Source: Pigmentiphaga litoralis
Lineage (GTDB): Bacteria > Pseudomonadota > Gammaproteobacteria > Burkholderiales > Burkholderiaceae_B
DNA length: 64,000 bases
Reading direction: 5' to 3'
NCBI RefSeq assembly: GCF_013408655.1
Contig: NZ_JACCBP010000001.1
Coordinates: forward strand, 1,798,001 to 1,862,000
This document shows positions 33,458 to 40,697 of the stretch, in pieces. The notes beneath the pieces are model-generated. The model saw only the letters and a program-made list of their open reading frames with translations. It searched no databases and was not told the origin of the DNA. The position numbers and the translations under genes are program-made. Numbering within the stretch: position 1 is the first letter of the stretch; each line of letters starts with the position of its first letter.

Positions 33458-33868
33458 ATGAGTGTTTCCATGACGTCTTCCAGCCATCAGCCCAGCGACG
33501 CGCTTCTGGCGCTTGCCTCGAAATTGTTCGACCTGGCTCGCCAGGGCGACACCGCCACCCTGACCGCCTACCTGGACGCTGGCGCGCCGGCCGACCTGAC
33601 CAATGACAAGGGCGACAGCCTGGTCATGCTGGCCGCGTATCACGGCCATGCCAGCACGGTAAAGGCCTTGCTGGATCACGGTGGCGATCCGAACCGGATC
33701 AACGACCGGGGCCAGAGCCCCCTGGCCGGCGCCGTGTTCAAGAATGCCGCCGACGTGGTGCGCGTGCTGTTGGACGCGGGCGCGGACCCGACGTTCGGGC
33801 ATCCGTCGGCACTGGAGACGGCGCGCATGTTCGCGCGGACCGACATGCTGAACACGACGTCCCACTGA
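33458..33868 (+). CDS. Ankyrin repeat protein
   Basis: This 136-residue soluble protein is made of about three ankyrin repeats. The consensus DKGDSLVMLAAYHGHASTVKALLDHGGDPN is clear, followed by DRGQSPLAGAVFKNAADVVRVLLDAGADPT. No signal peptide is seen, so it is probably cytosolic and acts in protein-protein contact. Two starts are possible, ATG 33458 and ATG 33470 (MTSSSHQ); neither has a strong Shine-Dalgarno. Similar short ankyrin proteins are common beside catalase or other genes in this bacterial group, but no partner can be named here. A strong hairpin follows the stop. Confidence 0.8.
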   Translation: MSVSMTSSSHQPSDALLALASKLFDLARQGDTATLTAYLDAGAPADLTNDKGDSLVMLAAYHGHASTVKALLDHGGDPNRINDRGQSPLAGAVFKNAADVVRVLLDAGADPTFGHPSALETARMFARTDMLNTTSH

Positions 33869-33916
33869 ATACCGGTAAAAACTGCTGAGGCATGACAATG
33901 CCTGCACGAATTACAA

Positions 33917-33953
33917 AATGACAATGCCCGGTGAGAAACCGGGCATTGTCATT
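33917..33953. terminator. Strong bidirectional hairpin between the ankyrin gene and the DUF3309 gene
   Basis: A perfect 15-bp inverted repeat, AATGACAATGCCCGG / CCGGGCATTGTCATT, encloses the 7-base loop TGAGAAA. It separates two convergent genes and should terminate both, with A- and T-ended arms. A smaller dyad AGGCATGACAATGCCT just before it (around 33889-33904) shares part of its sequence. Confidence 0.8.
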
Positions 33954-34002
33954 CAGTGCTTCAGCAACCGCTGACGGCGGGTGTTCCGTCAGCCGTTCGG
34001 GG

Positions 34003-34158
34003 TCATATGCGACCCATGAGCACCAGGATCAGAACGATCACCAGGACCAGACCAATACCACCGCTCGGGCCGTAGCCCCAGCTACGGCTATGGCCCCAGC
34101 TGGGAATGGCGCCGATCAACAACAGTACGAGGATGACCAGAAGGATGGTGCCGAGCAT
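34003..34158 (-). CDS. DUF3309 small membrane protein
   Basis: This 51-residue peptide reads MLGTILLVILVLLLIGAIPS, then WGHSRSWGYGPSGG, then a second hydrophobic stretch ending LILVLMGRI. It matches the DUF3309 pattern of two short transmembrane segments around a Trp/Gly/Ser-rich turn, common in Burkholderiales and often linked with stress-induced genes. An AGGAG Shine-Dalgarno lies 8 bases before the ATG at 34158. Its function is not known. The 295-base gap upstream (34159-34453) holds its promoter and that of atzG; I see nothing else there apart from the GTATAC motif described separately. Confidence 0.85.
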   Translation of the reverse strand: MLGTILLVILVLLLIGAIPSWGHSRSWGYGPSGGIGLVLVIVLILVLMGRI

Positions 34159-34411
34159 TTTTGTTCTCCTTGGGCGCCGCCCCGTGTGGGACGGAAGCGG
34201 CAGTGGCGTGTGGGTACAGCTGCCTGTTGCTCAGCATTAATCGTTCCCGGGTGCTTTCCGTGCGTATCGGGTGATGGTTCCGACGCGCTCCGCGGCGGGG
34301 CATCTGCCTCTGCCGTGGTGCCGGTTGCACCAAGTCGGACGCTTCAGGCCAGGGCCAACCCCAGGCTTGCCGGGGGCGCGGTGTTTTGGCACGCTTACTG
34401 CTTGAACGTAG

Positions 34412-34422
34412 CGGTATACAAG
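34412..34422. promoter_or_regulatory. Putative GntR/FCD operator before the amidase operon
   Basis: The sequence CGGTATACAAG (reverse TTGTATACCG) lies 32 bases before the atzG-like start. FCD-type GntR regulators often bind short palindromes of the TTGTATACAA kind. Since such a regulator is the third gene of this operon, autoregulation through this site is plausible. Confidence 0.4.
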
Positions 34423-34453
34423 ATGGTTCCTTTATCTCTCTCGGAGTACGTGC

Positions 34454-34633
34454 ATGGATGATGCCCTCAAGGCGTATGTCGACGCGGGTCTGGCCCTTCA
34501 GGGGTTCCGACTCGACGCCGCGACCACCGACGAAATCGCGTTGCAGTTTTCGCGTATCCAGGCGATCGCGTCTACCTTCATCGACAAGGAACTGCCCGTG
34601 TCGCTCGAATCCGCGGCGGTGTTCCGCCCATGA
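34454..34633 (+). CDS. AtzG-like (DUF4089) small subunit of an amidase
   Basis: This 59-residue peptide (MDDALKAYVDAGLALQGFRL...) resembles DUF4089/AtzG proteins, small GatC-like chains that wrap round and stabilise the AtzE-type amidase encoded next. AtzG-AtzE together form 1-carboxybiuret hydrolase in cyanuric acid degradation; the related HpxX-HpxY pair is linked to oxalurate. GGAG lies 8 bases before the ATG. Its stop overlaps the amidase start in an ATGA, as expected for subunits made in equal amounts. The LQGFRLDAATTDEIALQFSRI segment is the recognisable core. Confidence 0.82.
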   Translation: MDDALKAYVDAGLALQGFRLDAATTDEIALQFSRIQAIASTFIDKELPVSLESAAVFRP

Positions 34634-36021
34634 CGATGTCCGCACTTGCCATCGCCGCCCAGGTCCGTGACGGATCCCGCACGGCCGCTTCCTTTCTTGA
34701 AGAAACCATTGCCCGCATCGAAGCGCGCGATGGCGACTTCAACGCCTTTACCGAACTGACCTTGGCCCGCGCCCGGCGCGACGCTGCCGACATTGACGCC
34801 CGGCGTGCGCGGGGCGAGACCTTGCCGCCGCTGGCCGGCGTACCGTTTGCCGTCAAGAATCTGTTCGACATCGACCAGGTCGTGACCACGGCGGGCGCCA
34901 AGGTCAACCAGGGCAACCCGCCTGCCGACGCCGACGCCGTGCTGGTGGCGCGCCTGAAAGACGCCGGCGCCGTGCTGCTGGGCGCCCTGAACATGGACGA
35001 ACACGCCTACGGCTTTACTACCGAAAACACGCATTACGGCGCGGCGCATAACCCGCACGACCTGACCCGGATCGCCGGCGGATCGTCGGGTGGCAGCGGC
35101 GCGGCGGTGGCGGGCGGCCTGGTGCCGATCACGCTGGGGTCCGACACCAACGGGTCGATCCGGGTGCCGGCATCCTTGTGCGGCGTGTTCGGTCTCAAGC
35201 CGACCTTTGGCCGCCTGTCGCGCCGGGGCAGCTTCCCCTTCGTGGGCAGCCTGGATCACCTGGGCTGCTTTGCCGGCAACGTGGCCGACCTGGCCGCTGC
35301 CTACGACGCCATGCAGGGTCCCGATCCTGCCGATCACGCCTGCGCGCAGCGCCCGGCTGAAGCCGTGTCCGCCACAGTGGCGAATGGACTGAAGGCCGGC
35401 GCCCGGGTGGCGGTGCTGGGCGGCTACTTCCATGACTGGGCCAACGCGCCCGCACGCGAAGCCGTCCGACTGGCCGCCGAAGCCTTGGGCGCCACCACCG
35501 TGGTGGAACTGCCCGGCGCCGAACAGGCCCGCGCCGCGGCCTTCATCATTACCGGGGCCGAAGGCGGCGCGCTGCATCGCCAGCGCCTGCTGACCCATTA
35601 CGCCGACTACGAACCCGCGTCGCGCGACCGCCTGGTCGCCGGCACGCTGATCCCGGCCAACTGGGTGGTCCAGGCCCAGCGCATCCGCCAGAAGTTCTAT
35701 GAAGAAGCCAGCCGCCTGCTGCAGGACTACGACGTCCTGATCGCCCCCGCAACGCCCGTGGCCGCCACCACCATCGGCGCCGAATGGGTGACGATCAATG
35801 GCCAGAAGCTGCCGTGCCGCGCCAGCATGGGCCTGCTGACGCAGCCGATTTCGTGCATCGGCCTGCCCGTCTGCACCGCGCCGCTGTGGCCCGGCATCGG
35901 CGAGGACCCGCACCTGCCGCTGGGCGTGCAGCTGATCTCGGGCGCCTGGCGTGAAGCGGATGCCCTGGCGGCGGCGCGGACCCTGGAACTCGCGGGTATT
36001 TCTGCCGTGCGGGACGTGTGA
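34630..36021 (+). CDS. AtzE-family amidohydrolase (amidase signature)
   Basis: This 463-residue enzyme belongs to the amidase-signature family. The catalytic triad is visible: Lys in PFAVKNLFDI, the cis-Ser in GGSSGGSGAAVA, and the nucleophile Ser in LGSDTNGSIRVPAS. The GSLDHLG motif and the preceding DUF4089 gene place it with AtzE, 1-carboxybiuret hydrolase, or with related oxalurate/ureido-acid amidases, rather than GatA. The substrate cannot be fixed because no other cyanurate or allantoin genes are in view. It overlaps atzG by four bases and the GntR gene by four bases (GTGA), so the three form one transcription unit. Confidence 0.85.
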   Translation: MTMSALAIAAQVRDGSRTAASFLEETIARIEARDGDFNAFTELTLARARRDAADIDARRARGETLPPLAGVPFAVKNLFDIDQVVTTAGAKVNQGNPPADADAVLVARLKDAGAVLLGALNMDEHAYGFTTENTHYGAAHNPHDLTRIAGGSSGGSGAAVAGGLVPITLGSDTNGSIRVPASLCGVFGLKPTFGRLSRRGSFPFVGSLDHLGCFAGNVADLAAAYDAMQGPDPADHACAQRPAEAVSATVANGLKAGARVAVLGGYFHDWANAPAREAVRLAAEALGATTVVELPGAEQARAAAFIITGAEGGALHRQRLLTHYADYEPASRDRLVAGTLIPANWVVQAQRIRQKFYEEASRLLQDYDVLIAPATPVAATTIGAEWVTINGQKLPCRASMGLLTQPISCIGLPVCTAPLWPGIGEDPHLPLGVQLISGAWREADALAAARTLELAGISAVRDV

Positions 36022-36746
36022 TCCCGGTGCGCGCAGTCGCCGCCGGCCGCCGCAAGGCGTCGCCCGCCACGCTGGCGGACGGCGTCTACGCCCGCCTGAA
36101 AGAAGAGCTGTTCGACTTCCGGCTGATCCCGGGCGACCGGTTTTCGGAAACCGAAGTGGCCGAGCGCCTGGGGGTCAGCCGCACTCCGGTGCGCGAAGCG
36201 CTGTTCCGGCTTCAGCACGAAGGCTATCTGGACGTGCACTTTCGCAGCGGGTGGTCGGTCCGGCCGTTCGACTTCGAACTGTTCGACTACCTGTATGACC
36301 TGCGGACCGTGCTGGAAGGCGCGGCCATCGACCGGCTATGCAACAAGGATTTGCCGCAAGGCCGGTTGGACAGCCCTGCCCTGCTCGCGCTCAAGGATAT
36401 CTGGCTGGTGAACAAATCCGCCAGGCTGAGCGATGGCAAGCGGCTGGCCGAACTGGACGAAGCGTTTCATCGTGAGCTTGTGCTGGCCGCTGGCAATCCG
36501 GAAATGGCGCGGGTGCATCTGGAAGTGACCGAGCGCATCCGGATCGTGCGGCAACTGGATTTCACGCAGCCCTTGCGAGTCGAGAAGACCTACGACGAAC
36601 ATGCCCAGGTGCTGCGGGCGATCCTGAAACGCAAGCCGGAAGAAGCCCGGGCATTGATGGGGACCCACATTGCCGCCAGCGCGGCCGAAGTGCGCAAGAT
36701 CACCCTGCACCGCCTGTACGCGGCGCGGCGGGAACACCCGGCCTGA
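36018..36746 (+). CDS. GntR family transcriptional regulator (FCD type)
   Basis: This protein of 242 residues has an N-terminal winged helix (LADGVYARLKEELFDF..., with SETEVAERLGVSRTPVREALFRLQ as the helix-turn-helix) and a C-terminal all-helical FCD domain (LYDLRTVLEGAAIDRLC, LDEAFHRELVLAAGNPEM, HAQVLRAILKRKPEEARALMGTHI), which carries the metal/ligand-binding Asp and His. It starts with GTG at 36018, overlapping the amidase stop, and probably controls the amidase operon in response to its substrate or product. Confidence 0.9.
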   Translation: MIPVRAVAAGRRKASPATLADGVYARLKEELFDFRLIPGDRFSETEVAERLGVSRTPVREALFRLQHEGYLDVHFRSGWSVRPFDFELFDYLYDLRTVLEGAAIDRLCNKDLPQGRLDSPALLALKDIWLVNKSARLSDGKRLAELDEAFHRELVLAAGNPEMARVHLEVTERIRIVRQLDFTQPLRVEKTYDEHAQVLRAILKRKPEEARALMGTHIAASAAEVRKITLHRLYAARREHPA

Positions 36747-36848
36747 GATGCAAAGCGTAACGTGGCATCCGCCGGGTTGGCCTATGCTCGGACTACCCCT
36801 TGCAGGTTGATCTCACGTTCATCTCACTCTTTGCGTGGAGCACTCACG

Positions 36849-37298
36849 ATGTCCGTCCAGACCGGCACGCCCGCGGCCGACCTGAAAGCCGCCGCCGCGG
36901 AAATCCACCACTTGCTTTCCGACCTGTGCACAGGCCTTCCCCATGATCTCGTCGACGTCACGCAAGACGATCGGGGCATGTACAGCCTGTTGCTGTATGG
37001 CCTGGAGCAGGCGTATGAACCCAGCATCGAGCAATTGAAAGCCGACGTGCGGCAGCACTGCGCCACCTTCACGCCGCGCTACGCCACCGAGCAGCGACAG
37101 ACGCTGAACGACGCGTTCAGAATCATCGCCCGACAGGCAGGGGTGCCGGAACAGGACCTGCAGCCGCTGCAGACGTCCGAACTGCTGAATGGGATGCTGA
37201 TCATCATGTCGGACTCGACCCCCGTGGCCGCGTCGGATGACCCGATCCATCTGTATGCGGAAGCGTTGACGCGGCTCAAGCGCCGCCCAGCCTCCTGA
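36849..37298 (+). CDS. Conserved hypothetical protein
   Basis: This 149-residue soluble, mostly helical protein has no family I recognise. It has no signal peptide or membrane segment. Notable features are an acidic pI, a CTGLPHDLVDVTQDDRGMYSLLLYGLEQAYEPSIEQL core and a Met/Leu-rich stretch LLNGMLIIMSDS. The frame is open to 36762, but the ATG at 36849 has TGGAG 9 bases upstream and marks the start of balanced composition, so it was chosen. It runs tail to tail with the flavoprotein gene; the two stops abut at 37298/37299. Confidence 0.7.
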   Translation: MSVQTGTPAADLKAAAAEIHHLLSDLCTGLPHDLVDVTQDDRGMYSLLLYGLEQAYEPSIEQLKADVRQHCATFTPRYATEQRQTLNDAFRIIARQAGVPEQDLQPLQTSELLNGMLIIMSDSTPVAASDDPIHLYAEALTRLKRRPAS

Positions 37299-39401
37299 TC
37301 AATACACGTCGCGCCGGTAGCGGCCCGCTTCGGTCAGCGTGTCGAGCCGATCTTCTCCCAGTGTGCGAGTGAGGACCTCGGCAACGCCGCTTGCCATGCC
37401 CTGCAGACTGCCGCACACATAGATTGCAGCACCGTCGTCGACCCACTGGCGGATGTCGTCCGCGACTTCGGCCAGGCGGTCCTGAACATACCGTGCGCGG
37501 GCATTGCTGCCGCCGTCTCTGGAGAACACGAGGTCCAGGCGCGTCAGCACCCCTGCCTGTTGCCACGCGGCGATTTCCTCGGCAAAGAACTGGTCGTGGG
37601 CAGCGGTGCGTTCGCCGAACAGCAGCCAGTTGCGATGCTGCCCGGCGCGCGCGCGGGCCTTCAGGTGGGCGCGCAGGCCGGCCAGCCCCGTGCCGTTGCC
37701 GATCAGGATCATCGGGCCGTCGTCGGCGGGCGGATGGAAGCCGCGATTCTCTCGGATGCGCAGTGCGACCGTGGCGCCGACGGGGGCGTGTTGGGTCAAC
37801 CAGCCGGATCCCAGGCCCAGGCGGCCGTCGGGATATCGCGTCTGGCGCACCAGCAATTGCAGCACGCCGTCGTCAGGCAACGAGGCGATGGAATATTCGC
37901 GATGCGGCAGCGGGGGCAAGTGGTCGAGCAGGGTTTGCAGGGTTTGCAGGGTGATGGGGGTGATGGGGGTGATGGGGGTGATGGGGGCGTGGGCGTGGGC
38001 GTGGGCGGCTGCGGCTGCGGCGGCGGCGTTTGGGGCACGGGCGGCGCTGGCGTCGCTACGCAGTCTTAGGGCCAGCGCGGCCACGGCCTCGTCGTCGTGA
38101 GGCAGCAGGCGCCCAGCCAGGATGTCGGCGATTCGCTCGCCAGAGGGAGTGGACACGGGCAAGGCGGTGGCCGTCGGCAAGGACGGGACTGGCGCCGTCG
38201 GCAGGGACGCGACTGGCGCCGTCGGCAAGGGCGTGGCCGGCGCCTTCGGCACGGGCGTGGCCGCGTCCATCTGCAAGGAAGCTTCGGGCGCCGAAGGCAT
38301 GGCAAAGGTGATCGCTCCGCCCTTGTCCGAGCCCGCGCGCGCTTCCGGAGCCCACCCCAGCGCCGCCATCACCCGCTGCACTTCCGCGTCGGACTGCCGC
38401 GGACCGATTTCGGCAATGTCCCCGGCCTGCCAGGACGGCATGCCTTCAGTCGCCACCAGGCTGACCAGGAACGCCGGGCCGCCCGGACTGCCCGGGTTCA
38501 GATGTTCGCGCGCCAACAGCCGCCAGGGCGCGTAGACAGGCGTCGTCCAGTCGGCCATCTCGGCATTGCCGCTCAACACGCCCAGGTACTGCTGCCAATG
38601 GCGCAAGTCGTCTGCGCTACCGTTGTCCACCTGGACGGTGTCGAACAGCGGCTGCGCGCCGTGCCGATGCAGCCACCCATCCAGCGCGCTGCCAAAGGCG
38701 CAGTAATGCGCATAGCTGCGATCGCCCAACGACAGCACGCCATACGACAAGCCGTGCAGGTCCACGGCGCCCCGCATCACGCGGCGAGCAAAGCCCACGG
38801 CGGTGTCCGGGGCATCGCCCTCGCCCGTCGTGCTGACGACGAACAAGGCCCGCTTCGTGGCCGACAGCTGCGCCGCATCCAGCGCAGACAGGGGCAGCAC
38901 CGTCACCGCCATACCGGCGGAGTGCAGCGTGTCGGCGGTCTGCCAGGCAAGCTGTTCCGCAAAGCCGGTCTGGCTGGCGTACGCGATCAGCAAGGGCGAA
39001 CCGGCGATTTGGTCCCGTGAATCCGCTGGATGCTGTGAATCCGCGGGGTCCTGTAAATCCGCGGGGCCCTGTGCGTCCTGTGAATCTGCTGGGTTCTGAA
39101 AATTCTGCGGGCCTTGCATCCGGCCGCCCGAGGCAGCGGGCGACCGACGCCGCCCATCCTGTCCCTTGCCAGGCAAAGCCTGCCCGGCCCGCCCTTGCCT
39201 CGCGATTCCCACCCGCCCATGCGCCTGCGCGGCCGCGCGGCGGCGCAGCGCCACCACGCCGCAAAAGGCCACGTAGGCCAGCACGACCAGAACCGCCGCC
39301 ACCCAACGCCGCGCCGGGTCGGCCAGCGGCGCCATCCCCGCCGCCACGCCCCACGCCCCCGCGATCAATACCGCAAGCACTCCATAAGCAAGGCGCGTCA
39401 T
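37299..39401 (-). CDS. Membrane-anchored flavodoxin/FAD reductase (CysJ-like)
   Basis: This protein of 700 residues starts with two membrane helices (about 5-25 and 33-50) and a linker with repeats. A flavodoxin domain follows (137-275, LLIAYASQTGFAEQLAWQTA and VSTTGEGDAPDTA), then an FAD/NADPH reductase module with REYSIAS (501-507), GNGTGLAGLRAHL (568-580) and YVCGSLQGM (661-669). The order equals sulfite-reductase flavoprotein or cytochrome P450 reductase, but anchored in the membrane. It should pass electrons from NADPH via FAD and FMN to the PepSY/DUF2271 proteins of the same operon. Three in-frame minisatellites lengthen its linkers. The ATG at 39401 overlaps the apbE stop (ATGA). Confidence 0.88.
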   Translation of the reverse strand: MTRLAYGVLAVLIAGAWGVAAGMAPLADPARRWVAAVLVVLAYVAFCGVVALRRRAAAQAHGRVGIARQGRAGQALPGKGQDGRRRSPAASGGRMQGPQNFQNPADSQDAQGPADLQDPADSQHPADSRDQIAGSPLLIAYASQTGFAEQLAWQTADTLHSAGMAVTVLPLSALDAAQLSATKRALFVVSTTGEGDAPDTAVGFARRVMRGAVDLHGLSYGVLSLGDRSYAHYCAFGSALDGWLHRHGAQPLFDTVQVDNGSADDLRHWQQYLGVLSGNAEMADWTTPVYAPWRLLAREHLNPGSPGGPAFLVSLVATEGMPSWQAGDIAEIGPRQSDAEVQRVMAALGWAPEARAGSDKGGAITFAMPSAPEASLQMDAATPVPKAPATPLPTAPVASLPTAPVPSLPTATALPVSTPSGERIADILAGRLLPHDDEAVAALALRLRSDASAARAPNAAAAAAAAHAHAHAPITPITPITPITLQTLQTLLDHLPPLPHREYSIASLPDDGVLQLLVRQTRYPDGRLGLGSGWLTQHAPVGATVALRIRENRGFHPPADDGPMILIGNGTGLAGLRAHLKARARAGQHRNWLLFGERTAAHDQFFAEEIAAWQQAGVLTRLDLVFSRDGGSNARARYVQDRLAEVADDIRQWVDDGAAIYVCGSLQGMASGVAEVLTRTLGEDRLDTLTEAGRYRRDVY
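37950..37987. repeat. 9-bp coding minisatellite (ITP repeat) in the flavoprotein gene
   Basis: Four tandem copies of a 9-base unit (GTGATGGGG on the plus strand) encode Pro-Ile-Thr repeats at residues 473-484, next to an Ala/His-rich run. The copy number is likely to vary between strains without changing the frame. Confidence 0.85.
38157..38261. repeat. 18-bp coding repeat (PTAPVxSL) in the flavoprotein gene
   Basis: Imperfect tandem units built on CGTCGGCAAGGACGGGAC-like words encode PLPTAPVASLPTAPVPSLPT at residues about 381-415. The segment is a proline-rich linker between an FAD-domain insertion and the rest of the reductase. Confidence 0.75.
39009..39113. repeat. Coding repeat (NPADSQD) in the flavoprotein gene
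   Basis: Imperfect 12- to 21-base units encode FQNPADSQDA, LQDPADSQHPADSRD and similar words at residues 97-131, in the linker between the membrane anchor and the flavodoxin domain. Confidence 0.75.
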
Positions 39402-40612
39402 GACGCCATCGCCAGGAACGCCGGCGTCAGCACTTCGCGCCATCCCTTGCCCTCGCGCACCACGAACCGCGCGGCCAGTCCGTTGCGTCCGGCCCAGGCA
39501 GGGCCATCCTGCTCGCCCAGCACAGTCAGCGCCGTGGCCAGCGCGTCGGCCACCATACATTCCGGGTGCAGGACAGTGACCGATGCCACGCGCGACGCCA
39601 CGGGGTAGCCAGTGCGCGGGTCAATGGTGTGGCTGAAGCGTTCGCCGTTCACTTCGAAGTAGCGCCGATAGTCGCCGGACGTGGCCACGGCCAGGCCGTG
39701 CAGCGCCACCAGTGTCCGGGGCAGATGAGCCGATACGCCGCCACGGGCATCGAGCACCAGGCCGCTGTCATCCTCGGGATCCACTCTCTGCTCCAAGGAA
39801 TCCGCTGCGCCAGCAGAGCCGTCCGCACCCACCCCGGCACCCACCCCGGCACCCGCCCCTGCATTCAGCGTCACCAAGCCCACCCCTGCATTCAGCATCC
39901 CCAAGCCCACCTCGGCACCTGAGCCTCCGTCGTCGGCGGGCGCTTCCAGTTCCACCCACCAGGGTTCGCCGCTGGGCTTGGCGCCCACGCCGCGCAGTTC
40001 GCCGCCGACTTCAACCAGCGCATGCGCATGTCCCAGCCGCCGCAGCAGCTTGACCAGATGGTCCACGCCATACCCTTTCGCCACGCCGGACAGGTCCACG
40101 CTTACCCCACCGGGCTGCCAGGCGCGCCGCGTGGCGGGGTCCAGCTTGATCGCGGCCCAGCCCTGCTGGCGCCGCGCCGCGTCGATCGCCACGTTGGCCG
40201 GCGGCGCCGACACGGCGCCCAGCGGGCCGAAGCCCCACAGGTCCACCAGCGGCCCCACGGTCGGGTCGAACGCGCCGCCACTGTTGCGCGCCACGGTCAG
40301 GGCGTAGTCCAGCACCGTATAGAACGGTTCGGGCAGGGTGTGCCAGGTGCCGGCCGGTGCCGCGTTGAAGCGGCTCAGGTCGGACTCCGGGTCCCAGGTG
40401 CTCATTTGCAGGACCACCTCGTCCAGGGCGGCCTGGATGGCTCCCCACAGAACGGCCCGGGCGCCGGGCAGCGCGTCAGCCAGCGGCAGCACGACGGTGA
40501 CCGACCAGGTGGTCCCCATGGTGTCGCCCGACAGCACCACCGGCGCGGCATCGGCCGCCGGCGGGGGCAGATCGGCGGGGGAAATGGCCAGGGGAATCAG
40601 AATTCGCGTCAT
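39398..40612 (-). CDS. apbE: FAD:protein FMN transferase ApbE
   Basis: This protein of 404 residues is an ApbE-type flavinyltransferase, which attaches FMN from FAD to a Thr/Ser in a target protein. Motifs: GDTMGTTWSV (29-38), VDLSGVAKGYGVD (172-184), ALVEVGGELRG, and the Mg2+-binding HTIDPRTGYP (328-337). The target is probably the DUF2271 protein of the same operon. Residues 229-288 are an inserted Gly/Ala/Val-rich repeat absent from ordinary ApbE. The chosen ATG has no Shine-Dalgarno and lies 8 bases after a strong hairpin; the N-terminus does not look like a signal peptide, which is odd for an enzyme with an exported substrate. Confidence 0.9.
   Translation of the reverse strand: MTRILIPLAISPADLPPPAADAAPVVLSGDTMGTTWSVTVVLPLADALPGARAVLWGAIQAALDEVVLQMSTWDPESDLSRFNAAPAGTWHTLPEPFYTVLDYALTVARNSGGAFDPTVGPLVDLWGFGPLGAVSAPPANVAIDAARRQQGWAAIKLDPATRRAWQPGGVSVDLSGVAKGYGVDHLVKLLRRLGHAHALVEVGGELRGVGAKPSGEPWWVELEAPADDGGSGAEVGLGMLNAGVGLVTLNAGAGAGVGAGVGADGSAGAADSLEQRVDPEDDSGLVLDARGGVSAHLPRTLVALHGLAVATSGDYRRYFEVNGERFSHTIDPRTGYPVASRVASVTVLHPECMVADALATALTVLGEQDGPAWAGRNGLAARFVVREGKGWREVLTPAFLAMAS
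39749..39928. repeat. Coding repeat insertion in apbE
   Basis: This segment encodes residues 229-288 of ApbE, with tandem 27-base units (LGMLNAGVG / LVTLNAGAG) and 12-base GAGVGAGVGADG units. It interrupts the protein between two conserved strands and is probably a surface loop. Confidence 0.75.
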
Positions 40613-40620
40613 TGATACGA

Positions 40621-40658
40621 CGACGCCCGCTGCCGCAGGAACGGGGCAGCGGGCGTCG
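40621..40658. promoter_or_regulatory. Strong hairpin directly before apbE
   Basis: A perfect 14-bp inverted repeat CGACGCCCGCTGCC / GGCAGCGGGCGTCG with a 10-base loop lies between the DUF4198 stop (40698) and the apbE ATG (40612), ending 8 bases before the latter on the minus strand. It lacks a following U run on that strand. It could act as an attenuator, an RNA-processing site or a block on ribosome entry that sets apbE below the upstream genes. Confidence 0.6.
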
Positions 40659-40697
40659 GTTTTCCTACCGGCAGATGAATCAGGATTTACAGGCCGA

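Noticed and set aside
37303..38069. Plus-strand frames over the flavoreductase repeats
   Set aside because: They are products of the repeats and GC-rich composition; the minus-strand protein has complete FAD, NADPH and flavodoxin motifs.
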